Source: Sesamum alatum (lineage: Eukaryota; Streptophyta; Magnoliopsida; Lamiales; Pedaliaceae). Taken from it: DNA of 64,000 nucleotides. Under the pieces are notes generated by a model. The model was given only the letters and a program-made list of their open reading frames with translations, ran no database searches and had not been told where the DNA came from. Location of the stretch: NCBI GenBank assembly GCA_034509735.1, contig JACGWO010000003.1, positions 5,022,001-5,086,000 of the forward strand. The letters are read 5' to 3'. This document shows positions 46,653 to 57,938 of the stretch, piece by piece; positions within the stretch are counted from its first letter, which is position 1; each line of letters opens with the position of its first letter. A program made the position numbers and the translations under genes.

Positions 46653-48637
46653 TGTTAGAATAGGTGATCATGTAAGCCAATTTTGGCAGGAATATGTAAC
46701 CTATGTCTAGACAATTTTTTGGTATTTGATAAAAACATTTATGAATAAAGAAGTGAAAATTCATATGACAATACTTTGTTTACGTTCACTTACATCTGCA
46801 TTTACATTTCTGTTCACTATGCAAACAAAGCCCACGGACTGAGAATCAATTTCGAGGACTGGGACTACGCTTGGAGGTAGGTCCATGAAATCAGTCTTAC
46901 CGAATCAGTCCGAAAATCTCCAGGTCAAGGAATCTCGAAAATGGGTACCGGGATTCCCTTTGAGACTTGCACTAAGCATCTGCTGTCGTATCTCATCGAC
47001 GGGTGACGAAGGTCGTCTAAGCAGTGTTAGTGGGTCAGCACGCTAGGAAGCAGCTGACTGAGGTGACTCGTGGGAACCGTCTTACGGAGGACCTTGAGTA
47101 TGGTCAGCAAGGTATGACGAGTATTCCCGGTTCCAACGGTACAGGCCAAGTCCTTTGACTTGAGGAACCGCTGAGTTCACCTGTACATCAGGTCTGTATC
47201 TTAGATATGGTGAGAGATTGCCTAAATACTCTTGAGTAGTCATAAGCCATGTCTAATGCAGCTCGGGTGTACAGAGTGACAGTAGTTTCCAAGAAAGGAT
47301 CTGTCTCCTGTCAAAAGGCATTGACAGTTGAGTCTCATATATGCTCTGTGTCTTGTCCCTAAAATCTGTGGCCACAGTAACTGAACAGAATGGAAGGTTT
47401 CCCTTGCGGCGTTTAGTAAGGACAGACCGACACTTAGGTCCAAAATGGGTACCTGCATTTTCCGTGCCCTAGACTCTGAGTGATGAGACCGAAGACAGAA
47501 GGACAAGTGTACTGTTAGAGCCTAAATGTTCATCCCCCAATATTTCACCTAGTCTCTAGTGCCATGGACCGTTGCTAGATGGCCACCCATGGTAACGGAC
47601 GGATTCCAGGAATCCGACCAAGTCTAGCTGAATGGTGCACCTAAAGAGTCAAACACTATCCACACACACTTAGTATTTAATTTGGAATTAAATATTGGAG
47701 TAAAGGAATTATTAAATTAGATTTAATCGGGTCCTATATTTTCTTGGAGAAATTAATTCCTTCTATTTGATAAAAGGAATTAAATTAATAAATTGGATTT
47801 ATTAAGGGAATTGATTTAATGGGCCTAGAATAAATATTAATATTTATTTATTATATTTATTTGGCCTTTTGGAATATTTAATGGGATTTAAATATTCCAT
47901 TAAATTTAAATCAACGGTTGAGATGGAAAGGGGAGATGGAAGGCTAGGATTTGTTTGACTAGGTCAAACACTAGTTTGATTAGGACTTTGACTAGGTCAA
48001 AATCCTAGTCAAATTAGGGTTCTTAGAGTTGGAGTTTAAAGAGGATTAAACTCCTCCTCTATAAATACCTCTAGCTTCCAACTATTGCATGATGATGATT
48101 CTTGAAATCACACACACAACACACACTCCCCCCTCTCCTACATCTCGTCCGCCCCTCTCTCTCTCACTCTCCAAGAAAATTATTTCTTGTTCTTTTGCTC
48201 TTGGAACATTAGAGCTAAGGAAGATTAGTCCCGTTAATTCATAACGTGTGATTGATCTATCCTCTCCAAAAATACTTGTTCGTTGCTAGCATGACGTGCA
48301 AGATACGTGGGTGGATCGTGTGTCACGATTTGGAGGGTCTCAAGAACGAGATCTCGGTGCAAAACGGGGAACAACGCGTGTAGCCGTTGAAGACGAAAAC
48401 GAGAACGGGTAGGTCTCGTTTTATTTTTCGTCCCTCTTTATTTTTTCAACTCTATGGCCTCCATGATTTCTTTACATGTTATATGATCATGAGATACACC
48501 AAACGCCCGGGAACCTCAAGGGTACACCCCTTGAGCGTGTTCTTTTACATTAATAGCATGCTTTAATTTTTGTATGTTTATTTTTACCGCGCTTCCGCAT
48601 TCGCGCAATTCCCGGGACGATCCACCGATTTCTTTCA
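46653..48637 (+). repeat. 3' LTR of copia element A
   Basis: 1,985 bp from TGTTAGAATAGGTGATCATG to CGATTTCTTTCA, with TATA box 48060-48067 and the shared LTR block at 47551-47597. It keeps the terminal 12 bases that the 5' LTR has lost. Confidence 0.92.
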
Positions 48638-48849
48638 GTGGCTTGGGGGATTTTAATATGATGCACCTTTTCTTGCATTCTGTTGGCATGTCTTTGTGGA
48701 TTTTCTGATAATTGTGGGTTAGCCGCCCTATGTATGCTTTTTGGTGACTCCTGGAGAGGAGGTATGATGATTCTTGTTTGATGACTTAGGTGATATCTGA
48801 GGCAGGAAATGAGCATTGTTTGCCCGCGACAGTTTGCGAACCTCAGGCA

Positions 48850-49245
48850 TGCTTTACTGGAGTACCTGTGATACAACAAGATTCGTTAGGATTGCCTACA
48901 GGGTAGTAGGACTTTCTTGAGTGCCTACAAGGAAGTAGGGCTTGTCTGGCAGCTGGCCTGCAACAAAGCAGGGCTTTGTTGAGATGGGGAGCCTGCCTAG
49001 TGGCAGGGCTTGTTAGGTGGACTACCTGCAAAGTGGCAGGGGTTATGAGGTAGACTGCTCGCATAATGGCAGGGTTTGTGAGGTAGACTGCCTGCAAAGC
49101 GGCAGGCCTTGTGAGGTAGACTGCCTGCGGAGTGGCAGGGCTTGGTGAGGTAGACTGCCTGCGAAGTGGCAGGGCTTGCGGGGTAGACTGCCTGCCGAGT
49201 GGCAGGGATTGTTAAGTAGACGGCCTACAGAATGGCAGGGCTTGG
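48850..49245. repeat. Tandem 33-bp repeats in the 3' untranslated part of the Tat-like element
   Basis: Units of 33-34 bp with consensus close to GGTAGACTGCCTGCAAAGTG followed by GCAGGGCTTGTGA. Starts of clear units are near 49020, 49050, 49083, 49116, 49150, 49183 and 49216. More degenerate units reach back to about 48850. Because the period is close to a multiple of three, the minus strand stays open through part of it (48843-49097), which is not a gene. Confidence 0.88.
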
Positions 49246-49439
49246 TTGGTTTGTTGGAAGGACTTCTGCCTTAGGGGGGATATGTGAGAGTCCTTCTATG
49301 ATGATCCTCGTCTTGGAAGGCGAGACTGGATTTTTGTTGGGGAGAGGGGGGGCACCCTTGGCAAGAGTAGGTCGTTTGGAGGGACTTAGGCAAAGAACCT
49401 TTTGAGATTGTGGATGTTTATAAGGGCGAGGAACTAACT

Positions 49440-51297
49440 GTTCGTCACCGTCCTCCAATTCATATGCTCCATCGCCCAGGATTCCCTAACTTTGTAGGGT
49501 CCCTCCCAGGTGGGGTCTAGCTTACCCACTTGTTTTGATGCTTTCACCTTTCGAAGTACCAAGTCACCGACTTGGAATCCCCGAGGGCTTAACCCATTTG
49601 TTGTATGCATTGATCATTATGCTCTTATATCTTTGCATTCAGAGGAAGGATTTTTCCCTGAGTTCCTCAATGAGGTCGAGATTCTCACTAAGTCAATTGT
49701 TGTTGTGCTCCTCTGAGTAGCACATTACCCGGGGGAGGGCACACCCACCTTGGCCGGTATTATAACATCTGTCCCATAAAACAGGGAAAAGGAGCTTTCG
49801 CCCGTGGAATTCCTGAGGGTAAGCCCATAGGACACTAGTGAGCTCTTCGGCCCAATTGCCCCCAACCCTATCGAGCCTTCTCTTGATAGCCTGTAGGAGG
49901 GTGCGATTAGTGACCTCCACCTGGCCATTAGCTTGAGGGGGAGCCACAGAGGTGAATCTTTGGCTGATTCGTAACCCCTTGCACCAATCTCGTATTTTAT
50001 TTCCTTGAAATTATCGTCCATTGTCCGAAATGATCTCACGGGGGAGCCTGAAGCGACATATGATGTTATTCCATAGGAACTTCATGACTTCTCCCTCCGT
50101 TATGCGGGAGAGAGGTTCCACCTCCACATATTTCGTGAAGTAGTCTACAGCTACCAACAAAAATTGTCCTTGTCCTGGGGCCATCAGGAAAGGCCCTATG
50201 ATGTCCATCCCCCATTGTGCGAAAGGGCATGGCGCCAGTAGCGTGGCTAGTGGTTCAGCAGGTTGGTGAATCAGGGCGGCATGCCTCTGGCATTTCTCGC
50301 ATTCCCTGACCAGAGCCTTAGCGTCTTGTTTCATCGTGTGGCCAAAAGTATCCCGCCCTCAGGGCCTTGTTGGCTAGGGTCAATACCCCTATGTGTGCCC
50401 CGCAGCATCCCTCATGAATCTCTTTAAGGACATGTACTCCCTCTTCTTGGGACAAACATCTCAGAAGGGGATGCGTGAAGGACTTCTTGTAGAGAGTATC
50501 TCCCACGAGGAGGAAACGTACGGCCCGTCTCTTCAGACGGGCGACCTCCCACTTGTCAGTCTCCAACTTAGGACATGCAGTCTCCAGTCCCCCCCAGGGA
50601 GTATGGTTTGAACCTCCAAGGCCAGGCCGGGCTTTGGCAAGTGGTATATTGTGATCTTCCTAGTTCGGCAGTCGTCCATGGTGCTGGCCAATTTGGACAG
50701 GTAGTCTGCTTTGTTGTTTTCCTCTCAAGGGATTTGGACGAGCTGGAAGGTATCGAACTTGACCTTCCATTCCTCCACCTTCTAGAGGTATTGCTTTATG
50801 CTTTCCCCCTTAGCTTCGTATATTCCTGCTACTTATTTTACGATAAGTTGGAAATCGGAATAGGCTACCAGGTACGTAGCCCCTATTTCCCAGGCGATTC
50901 TCATGCCCAAAGCCAATGCATTATATTCAGCCTCGTTGTTAGAGGCTTTGAACCCAAACTTGATTGTGAATTCTAGGTCTACTCCTTCCGGGGAGGTTAC
51001 GACTACGCCCGCACCGCTGCCCTGGGTGGTGGAGGACCCGTCCACATGCAGGAGCCAAGTCCCTTGGTTTGACGGGGGCGGAGTGCTCTTCGAGACGATG
51101 TCGGCCAACGCTTAAGCTTTGATGGCTGTCCTGGGGAGGTACGAGATATCGTACTCACTGAGTTCGATGGCCCACTTGATCAGTCGGCCAGATGTGTCCG
51201 GCTTTCCCAAGACCTACTTGAGGGGGTGATGGGTACGGACCCCGACTGGATATGACAAGGGGCGCAACCTTCAGGCGATTATTATTAGCGCAAAGGC
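49440..51297 (-). pseudogene. Tat-like gypsy pol remnant: RT tail, RNase H, integrase
   Basis: From high to low coordinates: RT-side tail (GRLIKWAIELSEYDISYLP near 51170-51120) with stops where glutamine is expected; RNase H with LHVDGSS, NNEAEYNALALG and YSDFQLIV (51110-50835); a frame break; integrase zinc region (GCCGAHIGVLTLANKALRAG, then CEKCQRHA, 50440-50290); core with WGMDIIGPF, ISDNGRQF and NGQVEVTNRTLL (50210-49880); C-terminal KLDPTWEGPYKVRE (about 49525-49485). At least two nonsense codons and several frame breaks inactivate it. Upstream RT and gag are cut away by the LTR at 51298. Confidence 0.8.
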
Positions 51298-51413
51298 TGT
51301 TAGAATAGGTGACTAGAAAGCCAATGGATTTGGCGATTTGTAACCTATTCGATAACTTGATATAAATGTAATATTATTATGTAATGAATAAAATGAGTGT
51401 TCGTCACTATTGG
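51298..51413 (+). mobile_element. First 116 bp of a copia LTR, family B
   Basis: TGTTAGAATAGGTGACTAGA and the following bases align with the start of solo LTR B (40568 onward) as far as GTTCGTCACTATTGG, where a reverse-oriented LTR B begins. The rest of this LTR would lie beyond the nested insertions, outside the window. Confidence 0.8.
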
Positions 51414-53250
51414 TGAAGGACAAGCGGATCCGCCCGGGAGCGCGAGCGGAAGCGAGAAAGGCGAGATAAGTGCGTAAATTTAAATCAAATTCAAAATACG
51501 CGAATCCCAAGGGGTGTACCCTTGGGTGCTCAACCGGGCGTTCGATGTAGGATGTGTAAATATTAAAACATATATTTAAACACATAGGGCATAGATATAC
51601 AAATGAAATCAATCAAAGCGTAATAAACCGTTAGCTTTGATTGTTTAGCGTATGCTCCGGGCTACTAGCGTTGTTCCTTCTCCGGATTGCTCACGAAATC
51701 CAAACGTATGGATTCTCCAAAGGTGATCCACACCACACCGGAAGAAACACACGTTCTTCTTGCTAGAAAAGAACGGGTTTAGGAAGGAATGGGTTTAAGA
51801 GAAGAACACTATGAATTAGTGTTCTCTTAAACTTACTTTGTTCTTCTTCTTGATTCAAAATCAAGTGAAGAACACAAGTGTAAGAGAGGGAGGGAGCACG
51901 AAATTTGAGAGAGAGGAGAGGATTTTTGTCTTCTCTTTTTCCTAGAAAAAGATGAATAATGAATCACTTATGCTAGGTGTTGTATATTTTAATATATATA
52001 CATAATTAATGTGATTATTGGAATGTGTCTAGGTTCATCCAAGGATGTCTAGATTCATTCCAATCAATCACCATCAATTCTTCAATCAAGCCTACCAAAA
52101 TTTATGGTATGATCAAATCATACCAAAAGGGAAGAGCTTGATTGGAGTTGATTTGTCTCTTTCCAAAAGAGACAAGTCAACATACCACCTAGCATGAAAC
52201 ATGGCTGATTTTGCTTCCTCCAAGGGAGCATGTCGGCTATGTTTAATTAAGGGAAGAAGTCCAACTTCTTCCTATTCCAAATTAGGAATTATTTCTCCTC
52301 TCGGGTATAATTTAACGGACCGGGTTTTATCGTAATCCAATTACGACGAACCCAATTTTAAATCCAATTTGATGTCCACTTAAATTATTCCCGTTGATCT
52401 TTTAATCCAATTAAAAGATCCAACGTCTCAACATTCCATATTTAATCGAAAATCCAATTTATCGATTAAATGAAAGCCCGATACAATATCGGCCCGTCCA
52501 TCCAATGGACTTTCCCTTAAGTAATCCAATTACTTATTTTATCCTTCGAGATTGACTCCAAGTCGATCTTTCAACCTCCTCGATGATTTGTGTGTGACCC
52601 TTTAGGTTCACCCTCAGCTAGACTTGGGCCTGTGTCCCACAAGAGCCCGTTACCATGGGTGGCCGTCTAGCAACGGTTCATGGCACTAGAGACTAGGTGA
52701 ATTGGCGTGAACATTTAGGCGCCGATTCCGTACGGGTACGATCCTTCCGTCTACCGTCTCCCGGCCTTAGTCTAGGGTATGGAATTGGGCATCGGTTCCC
52801 ATCCTTGACTAGGCATATATGCTTAATACTCGAGACCACGTATGCTTCATTGCGTCGACACAGGAAATCATTCCCTGTTCGACCAACCACTGTGGCCACA
52901 GCTTCAAACAGCATGTACGTGTCTCCGAGTGCATAGGAGATACCTCTGTCATATACTTACAGGGGACGGATCCTCTTCTTGGAATCCACCGTCCTCGCTA
53001 CACATTCTGACTGCACTGGACAAGGCTTATAATGATCATCTTACAGAATGATCACCTCTCGCCAGATCCAAGATACAGCCGTCCTGTGCACGTGACTGCC
53101 ATGATTCCTCAAGTCTGAGGATTACTCCCGTACTATCGGAACCGGGGAATCCAATCATACCGACCAAGCCTCCAAGGCTTCCATATGATGATCCCCGCGA
53201 GTCAGTCCAGTCGGCTCGACCCCAGTCGACCAGCCCATCAAGATCGTGTA
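51414..53250 (-). mobile_element. Copia LTR, family B, reverse orientation, interrupted
   Basis: It starts TGAAGGACAAGCGGATCCGC, the reversed end of LTR B, and follows LTR B backwards (shared block at 52650-52696) to CATCAAGATCGTGTA, equivalent to about 40950 in the solo LTR. The first ~380 bp of this LTR are missing here because element C begins at 53251. Confidence 0.85.
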
Positions 53251-54490
53251 TGTTAGAATAGGTGACCAGAAAGTCAATGGTATTGGCTGTTCTGAGAACC
53301 ATTCGTCAATCTGTGAACAAGTAATATTATGTTAATGAATGCAGTAAGGATTCATAGGCATGAGTTTGTTGTACTTACTGCTTGCATCGTTACGATGTCA
53401 CAACAAACGCCCACAGACTGAAATAACATTTCGGGAAATTGGAACTACGCTTGGAGGTAGGTTCATGAAATCAGTTTCGCCGAATTAGTCTGAAATACTC
53501 CAAGTCAAAGGAATCTCGAGACAGGGCATCGAGAATCCATTTGAGACTTGCACTAAGCATCTGCTGTCGTGTTTCATCGACGGGTGACGAGGATCGTCTA
53601 AGCAGTGTTAGTGGGTCGGCCTGCTGGGGAGCGGCCGACTGAGGTGACTCGCGGGAATCGTCATATAGAAGCTACTCGGGCTTGGTCGGTATGACTCGTA
53701 TTCCCGGTTCCGATAGTACGGGATTAGTCCTCGGACTTGAGGATCACGGCAGTCCCCTACATACTAAGGCTGTATCTTGGATCTGGTGAAATTTGACCGA
53801 TTACATCACATGGTCATCATAAGCCTCGTCCAGTGCAGTCGGAGTATGTAAGAACGGTGAATTCCAAGATAGGATCTGTCCCCTGTCAAAGGATATGACA
53901 GCAAGATCTCCTATGCGCTCGGAGATGGTTTAGACTCACAAAGTCTATGGCCATAGCACTTGATGTAGTGGGAAAGGATTTCCTACGTCGAGTTAAACCT
54001 ATCTCGAGCATTATGCATAGTTGCCTAGTCAACGATGGGAACCGACCCCTAGACTAAAGGCCGGGAGACAGGCGACAGTAGGACCGTACCCGTACGTATC
54101 GAGCGTCGGTAGGACCGCACCTGCGTATAACTCGGAGCCTAAATGTTCACACCATAAATTCACCTAGTCTCTAGTGCCATGGACCGTTGCTAGATGGCCA
54201 CCCATGGTAACGGACTACTTTAGTTATGAAATAATGAAAAGTAGGTCCAAGTCTAGCTGAAAGGTGAACCTAAAGAGTCACACCCGCTACACCAAATGAA
54301 AGGGAATTAATTTGGAATTAATTCCGGGAGAAGGTTTAATTTAATGGAATTAAATTATACTTCTTGGAGATACAAGCCTCGATGTATTATTTGGAATAAT
54401 CGGGCTTGAGTTCATAAATTAGATTTATGAATTTTACAAAGCATGGGCTTTCCTTTTAATTAGATTAAAAGGGTGAATTAATTAATTAAT

Positions 54491-54835
54491 GGGCTTGGTA
54501 TTAAATAGGATTTAATATAAAGTCCATGGACTATTTAATTTGGAATTAAATAAAGTCCATTCCATTAATTAATTAATGGGCTTTAGTATATTAAATAGGA
54601 TTTAATATAAAGTCCATGGGACTATTTAATTTAGAATTAAATAATCCCATTCTATGGAATTAATTAATGGGCTTGGTATTAAATAGGATTTAATATAAAG
54701 TCCATGGACTATTTAATTTGGAATTAAATAAAGTCCATTCCATTAATTAATGGGCTTAGTATATTAAATAGGATTTTAATATAAAGTCCATGGGAATATT
54801 TAATTTAGAATTAAATAGGCCCATTCCATAAAGCC
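54491..54835. repeat. Alternating ~87-bp tandem repeats in the U3 part of LTR C
   Basis: Four units start GGGCTT at 54491, 54578, 54669 and 54752. Units 1 and 3 read GGGCTTGGTATTAAATAGG; units 2 and 4 read GGGCTT(T)AGTATATTAAATA. The order is therefore 1-2-1-2, a duplicated dimer. Each unit contains ATTTAATATAAAGTCCATGG. They lie about 170-510 bases before the TATA box. The same array begins in the 3' LTR near 63735. Confidence 0.88.
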
Positions 54836-55001
54836 CATCAAAATGGATGGACAAGATTTGATCTAGAGAATGATGAGATGAAGGGCCATGATTAATTTGA
54901 CTTAATCAAAGCCTAATTTGACTAGGATTTGACTAGGTCAAAATCCTAGTCAAAGTGTGTCTCTTTGGAAGAGTTTGAGAAGGAATAGGAATTCCATCTT
55001 C

Positions 55002-55009
55002 TATAAATA
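55002..55009 (+). promoter_or_regulatory. TATA box of LTR C
   Basis: TATAAATA in ATCTTCTATAAATACTT, about 1,750 bases into the LTR, at the same relative place as in LTRs A and D. Confidence 0.65.
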
Positions 55010-55567
55010 CTTAAAAAACACACACTTACACCTAGTATTCTCTACAACTCTCATCTCTCATCTCTCTCAAATTCGTCCACCCTCTTTCTTCTCTCCAAGA
55101 AATATACTTTGTTCTTCTTGATTTTATTCAAGTTAAGAACGTAAGAGACGCCGGTTGCGTTAATTGATAGCGTGTACCGATGTCTCTTCTCCCCAATGAT
55201 TTTCTTGCTAGCACAAGGGTTCGTTGCTTTCCGGTGCAGCGAGTGAGATGACTTAGAGGGTCTCTTCTTGAGATCTTGGTGCAAAACGGGGAACAATGCA
55301 TGTAGCCGAACGAAGACAAAACTACAACCGGGTAGGTTCTTTAATTATGGTTTTCGTTTCTAATTCTATGGCCTCCATGTTGTGTTTTATTGAACATGAG
55401 ATACACCGAACGCCCGGGAGAATCAAGGGCACACCCCTTGATTCGTTTATGTATATTATGCATAGTTTAAATTCCATTTAATTATGCTTTGTAATTTTTA
55501 TTACGCACTATTTCGCGCTTCCGCTATTCGCGTTAATCTCCCGGGACGATCCACCGATTTCTTTCAG

Positions 55568-55579
55568 TGGTATCAGAGC
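55568..55579 (+). promoter_or_regulatory. Primer-binding site of copia C
   Basis: TGGTATCAGAGC one base after the LTR end, complementary to the 3' end of plant initiator-Met tRNA. The same site is deleted in element A. Confidence 0.9.
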
Positions 55580-55804
55580 CCGGTTCGGTGTATAGGCCTA
55601 GAATTCTATGTGCTATGTGCGTTTAAGCATGATAAACGTGTTTTAATTTACGTTTATAGCATGTTTATCGTAGATATTTATTGGCGTTTAATTTTGCATG
55701 GGATTTTGGATCTTGGTTTTCTTGAATGTGTTTATACATGTTCTAGGGTTTTATTTATCTTGTGGTTCAGAAAAATTGCATGAAAAATCGAAAAGAAGTG
55801 AAAA

Positions 55805-56035
55805 ACGGCGAACCGGCAGCAGCAGCACGCTGGCCGCGCGCACAGGGGCGCGGCCGGGCGCGCGTGCAGGCAGGGGCCTGCGCGCGCCCGGCCAGCGCGC
55901 CCAGCGTGCGCGGACAGCGCGCGCGCTGTGCCGGCCGCGCGCGCAAGCGCTAGGCGCAGGCGCGCGCTGGGCGCGCGCACGGCATGCGCTGGGCGCGCGC
56001 GCGCGCGCGCGCCTGGCCGGCCGGCTGTGCCGTTT
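55805..56035. repeat. GC/CpG-rich low-complexity block in leader C
   Basis: About 230 bases of GCGCGC-rich sequence, including a (GC)n run near 55995-56010. Same place as the block in leader A, but shorter and with a different sequence. Confidence 0.85.
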
Positions 56036-57464
56036 TCCGTTTCTCTCCCGTTTTTGGCTCGTTTTTCAAAACTGTTTTTACTGTATTATTTTTATGATAT
56101 TTTCTGCATTATTCTGAACCCGTTGACTTAGAATATTTATTTTTTGAGATTTGGAATTTTCTAAAATAAATATTGCTTGGTTGATGAGGAAAGGGTTTCC
56201 TAACAAGATTTAATTTTTGCAATGGTTGCACCAATGATCAAAATTCACATGTGAAATTTCGCAATAATTTCTGCGTTTTATGATGTTGGACATCATGGTT
56301 ATTTTATGGCTTGAGTATGAGTAGATCTTGACATGTATTAATATTGCACGAATGTTGGATTTTGGAATTCTTGAATAAATGGGCATATTCTTGAATTGTT
56401 GATTTTTGTGTTTCAGAAAAATTTGATTTTTCTGTATAATTCTGGGAATTTTTTCTTAATTAATTAACTTGGGGCATTTTAATTTTGGTTGAGATTTTAT
56501 ATTTCATAGAATTAATATTGCCTTGTTAATTATGGAAAAGGTTTTTCCAACAAAAATCGTTGTGCATAGGTTGCACTATTATCCAATGTTTGGTGTGGAT
56601 ATTTTACATGTAGTTTCTGCATTTATTTTATGGTATGGATTATCATGGATGTTGGTATAGCATATTTTACGTGGGATATGTATTTGTGCTATTTGTGTTA
56701 ATTGATTTGACAAAGGATGATCACAAAGCCCCTAGACCGCATGTATGGTTTATTTACATTTATTTGTTGGGTTGTGGCCTGTGTGCCTCTTTATTTTCCT
56801 CTCTGTCTCTCTTCTAGTGCCTTGGAATAATAAGGCTTTCTCTCTCCCTCCCAATGTACTCCCCCCAAATGTTTAATTGGGGTTTCTTATTTTATGATGT
56901 AATGAGAGTAGAATTAGTGGTGAGGTTTTATTCTTTTTTGTAAATAAAAGCTGCAAAGAGAAGATAAGCCCAAGGTGTTGGAGGCCCATGGAGGTTGCCA
57001 TCAGATGGCCCACGGAGGATCCATGGAGAAGAAGCCCGGTGTAGGCCCACGATGGAGAGCCCAAGAAGATAAAGAGGACTTACAAGGCCCATTGCATGTA
57101 ATGGGTTATTAAAACTTGTAATAGTGTAGGGCCTACCCTTAGATTGACCATAGATCCACTGCGGGCTCAGTGGGTCGCATAGGTTTGGGCTTGTGATCAT
57201 CCTACAGGGGCGTGCTAGACTTTATTTTGCATGCGATGCGTATTTTATGCTTATGATTATTCTATATGCTTTATGTATGGTTACATTCACGCTTAGAATA
57301 TTTCTGCCATAACGCACGCAATGCAATACTTAATATGTGATGAGGTCTCGTTCTATCAAAACTCTCACTTGGTTAAACCAAGTTAAATATAGACCCTTAA
57401 TAAATGGACTAGGACTCTGGGAGTCTGTCCAAGCCTTCCATCCATGGCAAAAGTGAGGAAGATC

Positions 57465-57755
57465 TTTTAGGTCGATAGCGTGGTCTCACGAGTCGTGGCA
57501 CGACTATCGTGCTTAAAAGAAGCTGCACTTTGTCATGAACGATGAGTAGACTACTGTTACCTGTCTCACGAGTCGTGGAGGTAGCAGTGAGTTTATGAAT
57601 CGGTTGATTGGGTCGGGTCTAACGCCCGAATAACGTGATTCGCTTGGAGTCCTCGGGATCACGTGAAAGGGTGAGGCAATTATCTTGGGAATCTCGTGGA
57701 ACGAGAATGGTATGGAATACCTCCCACGGGTTTCTTTTCCCATGCGAATCGTAAA
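57465..57755 (+). ncRNA. Structured leader RNA domain of copia C
   Basis: Counterpart of the domain in A. Stem 57473-57482 with 57499-57509 (one bulged base), tip CACGAGTCGTG 57487-57497; stem 57553-57561 with 57580-57588, the same tip 57567-57577; TCGGG 57613-57617 with CCCGA 57625-57629; then TCTCGT-GGA-ACGAGA and GGTAT-GGA-ATACC unchanged. GATTCGC (57637-57643) can pair with GCGAATC (57744-57750). In the first stem the second pair is A-U in A and G-C in C, a two-sided change that keeps pairing. Confidence 0.55.
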
Positions 57756-57938
57756 AGCGGGGTATGGGGGGAGATCGCTGTGGATCCCGAGCCCACTAGG
57801 AAAGGATTTCCCGAAAACAACGTTTGAGAGTGCCGTGTTTTCGTAGAAATAGTGGGAGAGGTTAAGGACTAAAGACCGAGACTTAACCAAAATATTACTT
57901 CATTCTGCTTATTATTTTCTGTTTCATATATGTTGTGA

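Larger units (their letters stand above)
36244..48637 (+). mobile_element. Copia element A, complete with both LTRs, inactive
   Basis: It is flanked by the 5-bp target duplication GTGGC (36239-36243 and 48638-48642). LTRs are 36244-38218 and 46653-48637. The internal order is leader, gag, protease, integrase, reverse transcriptase, RNase H, which is the copia order. The polypurine tract AAGTGGGAGA precedes the 3' LTR. The two LTRs differ at scattered sites, mostly C/T and G/A, by eye about two per hundred. A solo LTR of family B sits in gag. Nonsense codons, frame breaks, a changed RT box and loss of the primer site make it inactive. Confidence 0.92.
48643..51297 (-). mobile_element. Tat-like Ty3/gypsy element, fragment
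   Basis: Minus-strand polyprotein remains (RT tail, RNase H, integrase) followed by a 3' untranslated region with tandem repeats. The fragment is cut at 51298 by LTR B and at 48642 by copia A, beyond which it continues at 36238 and below. A second RNase H-like module before integrase and 3' tandem repeats both fit the Tat lineage. Confidence 0.7.
53251..55566 (+). repeat. 5' LTR of copia element C (2,316 bp)
   Basis: It runs from TGTTAGAATAGGTGACCAGA to GATTTCTTTCA. It has the shared LTR block at 54164-54211, alternating ~87-bp repeats at 54491-54835, and TATAAATA at 55002-55009. Confidence 0.92.
55580..57938 (+). other. Untranslated leader of copia element C
   Basis: 2.4 kb homologous in outline to leader A: GC-rich block (55805-56035), AT-rich part, the TAGATCCACTGCGGGCTCAG phrase (about 57149), then the hairpin domain (57465-57755). 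No supported gene. Confidence 0.75.

Noticed and set aside
48843..49097. Open frame with a repeated amino-acid pattern, and a possible CRISPR-like repeat array
   Set aside because: The units are contiguous 33-bp tandem repeats without unique spacers, inside a gypsy 3' untranslated region in a plant genome. The frame is a by-product of the period.
55568..55579. tRNA-like sequence TGGTATCAGAGC
   Set aside because: It is the retroelement primer-binding site, complementary to the tRNA end, not a tRNA gene. I found no tRNA or rRNA gene in the window.
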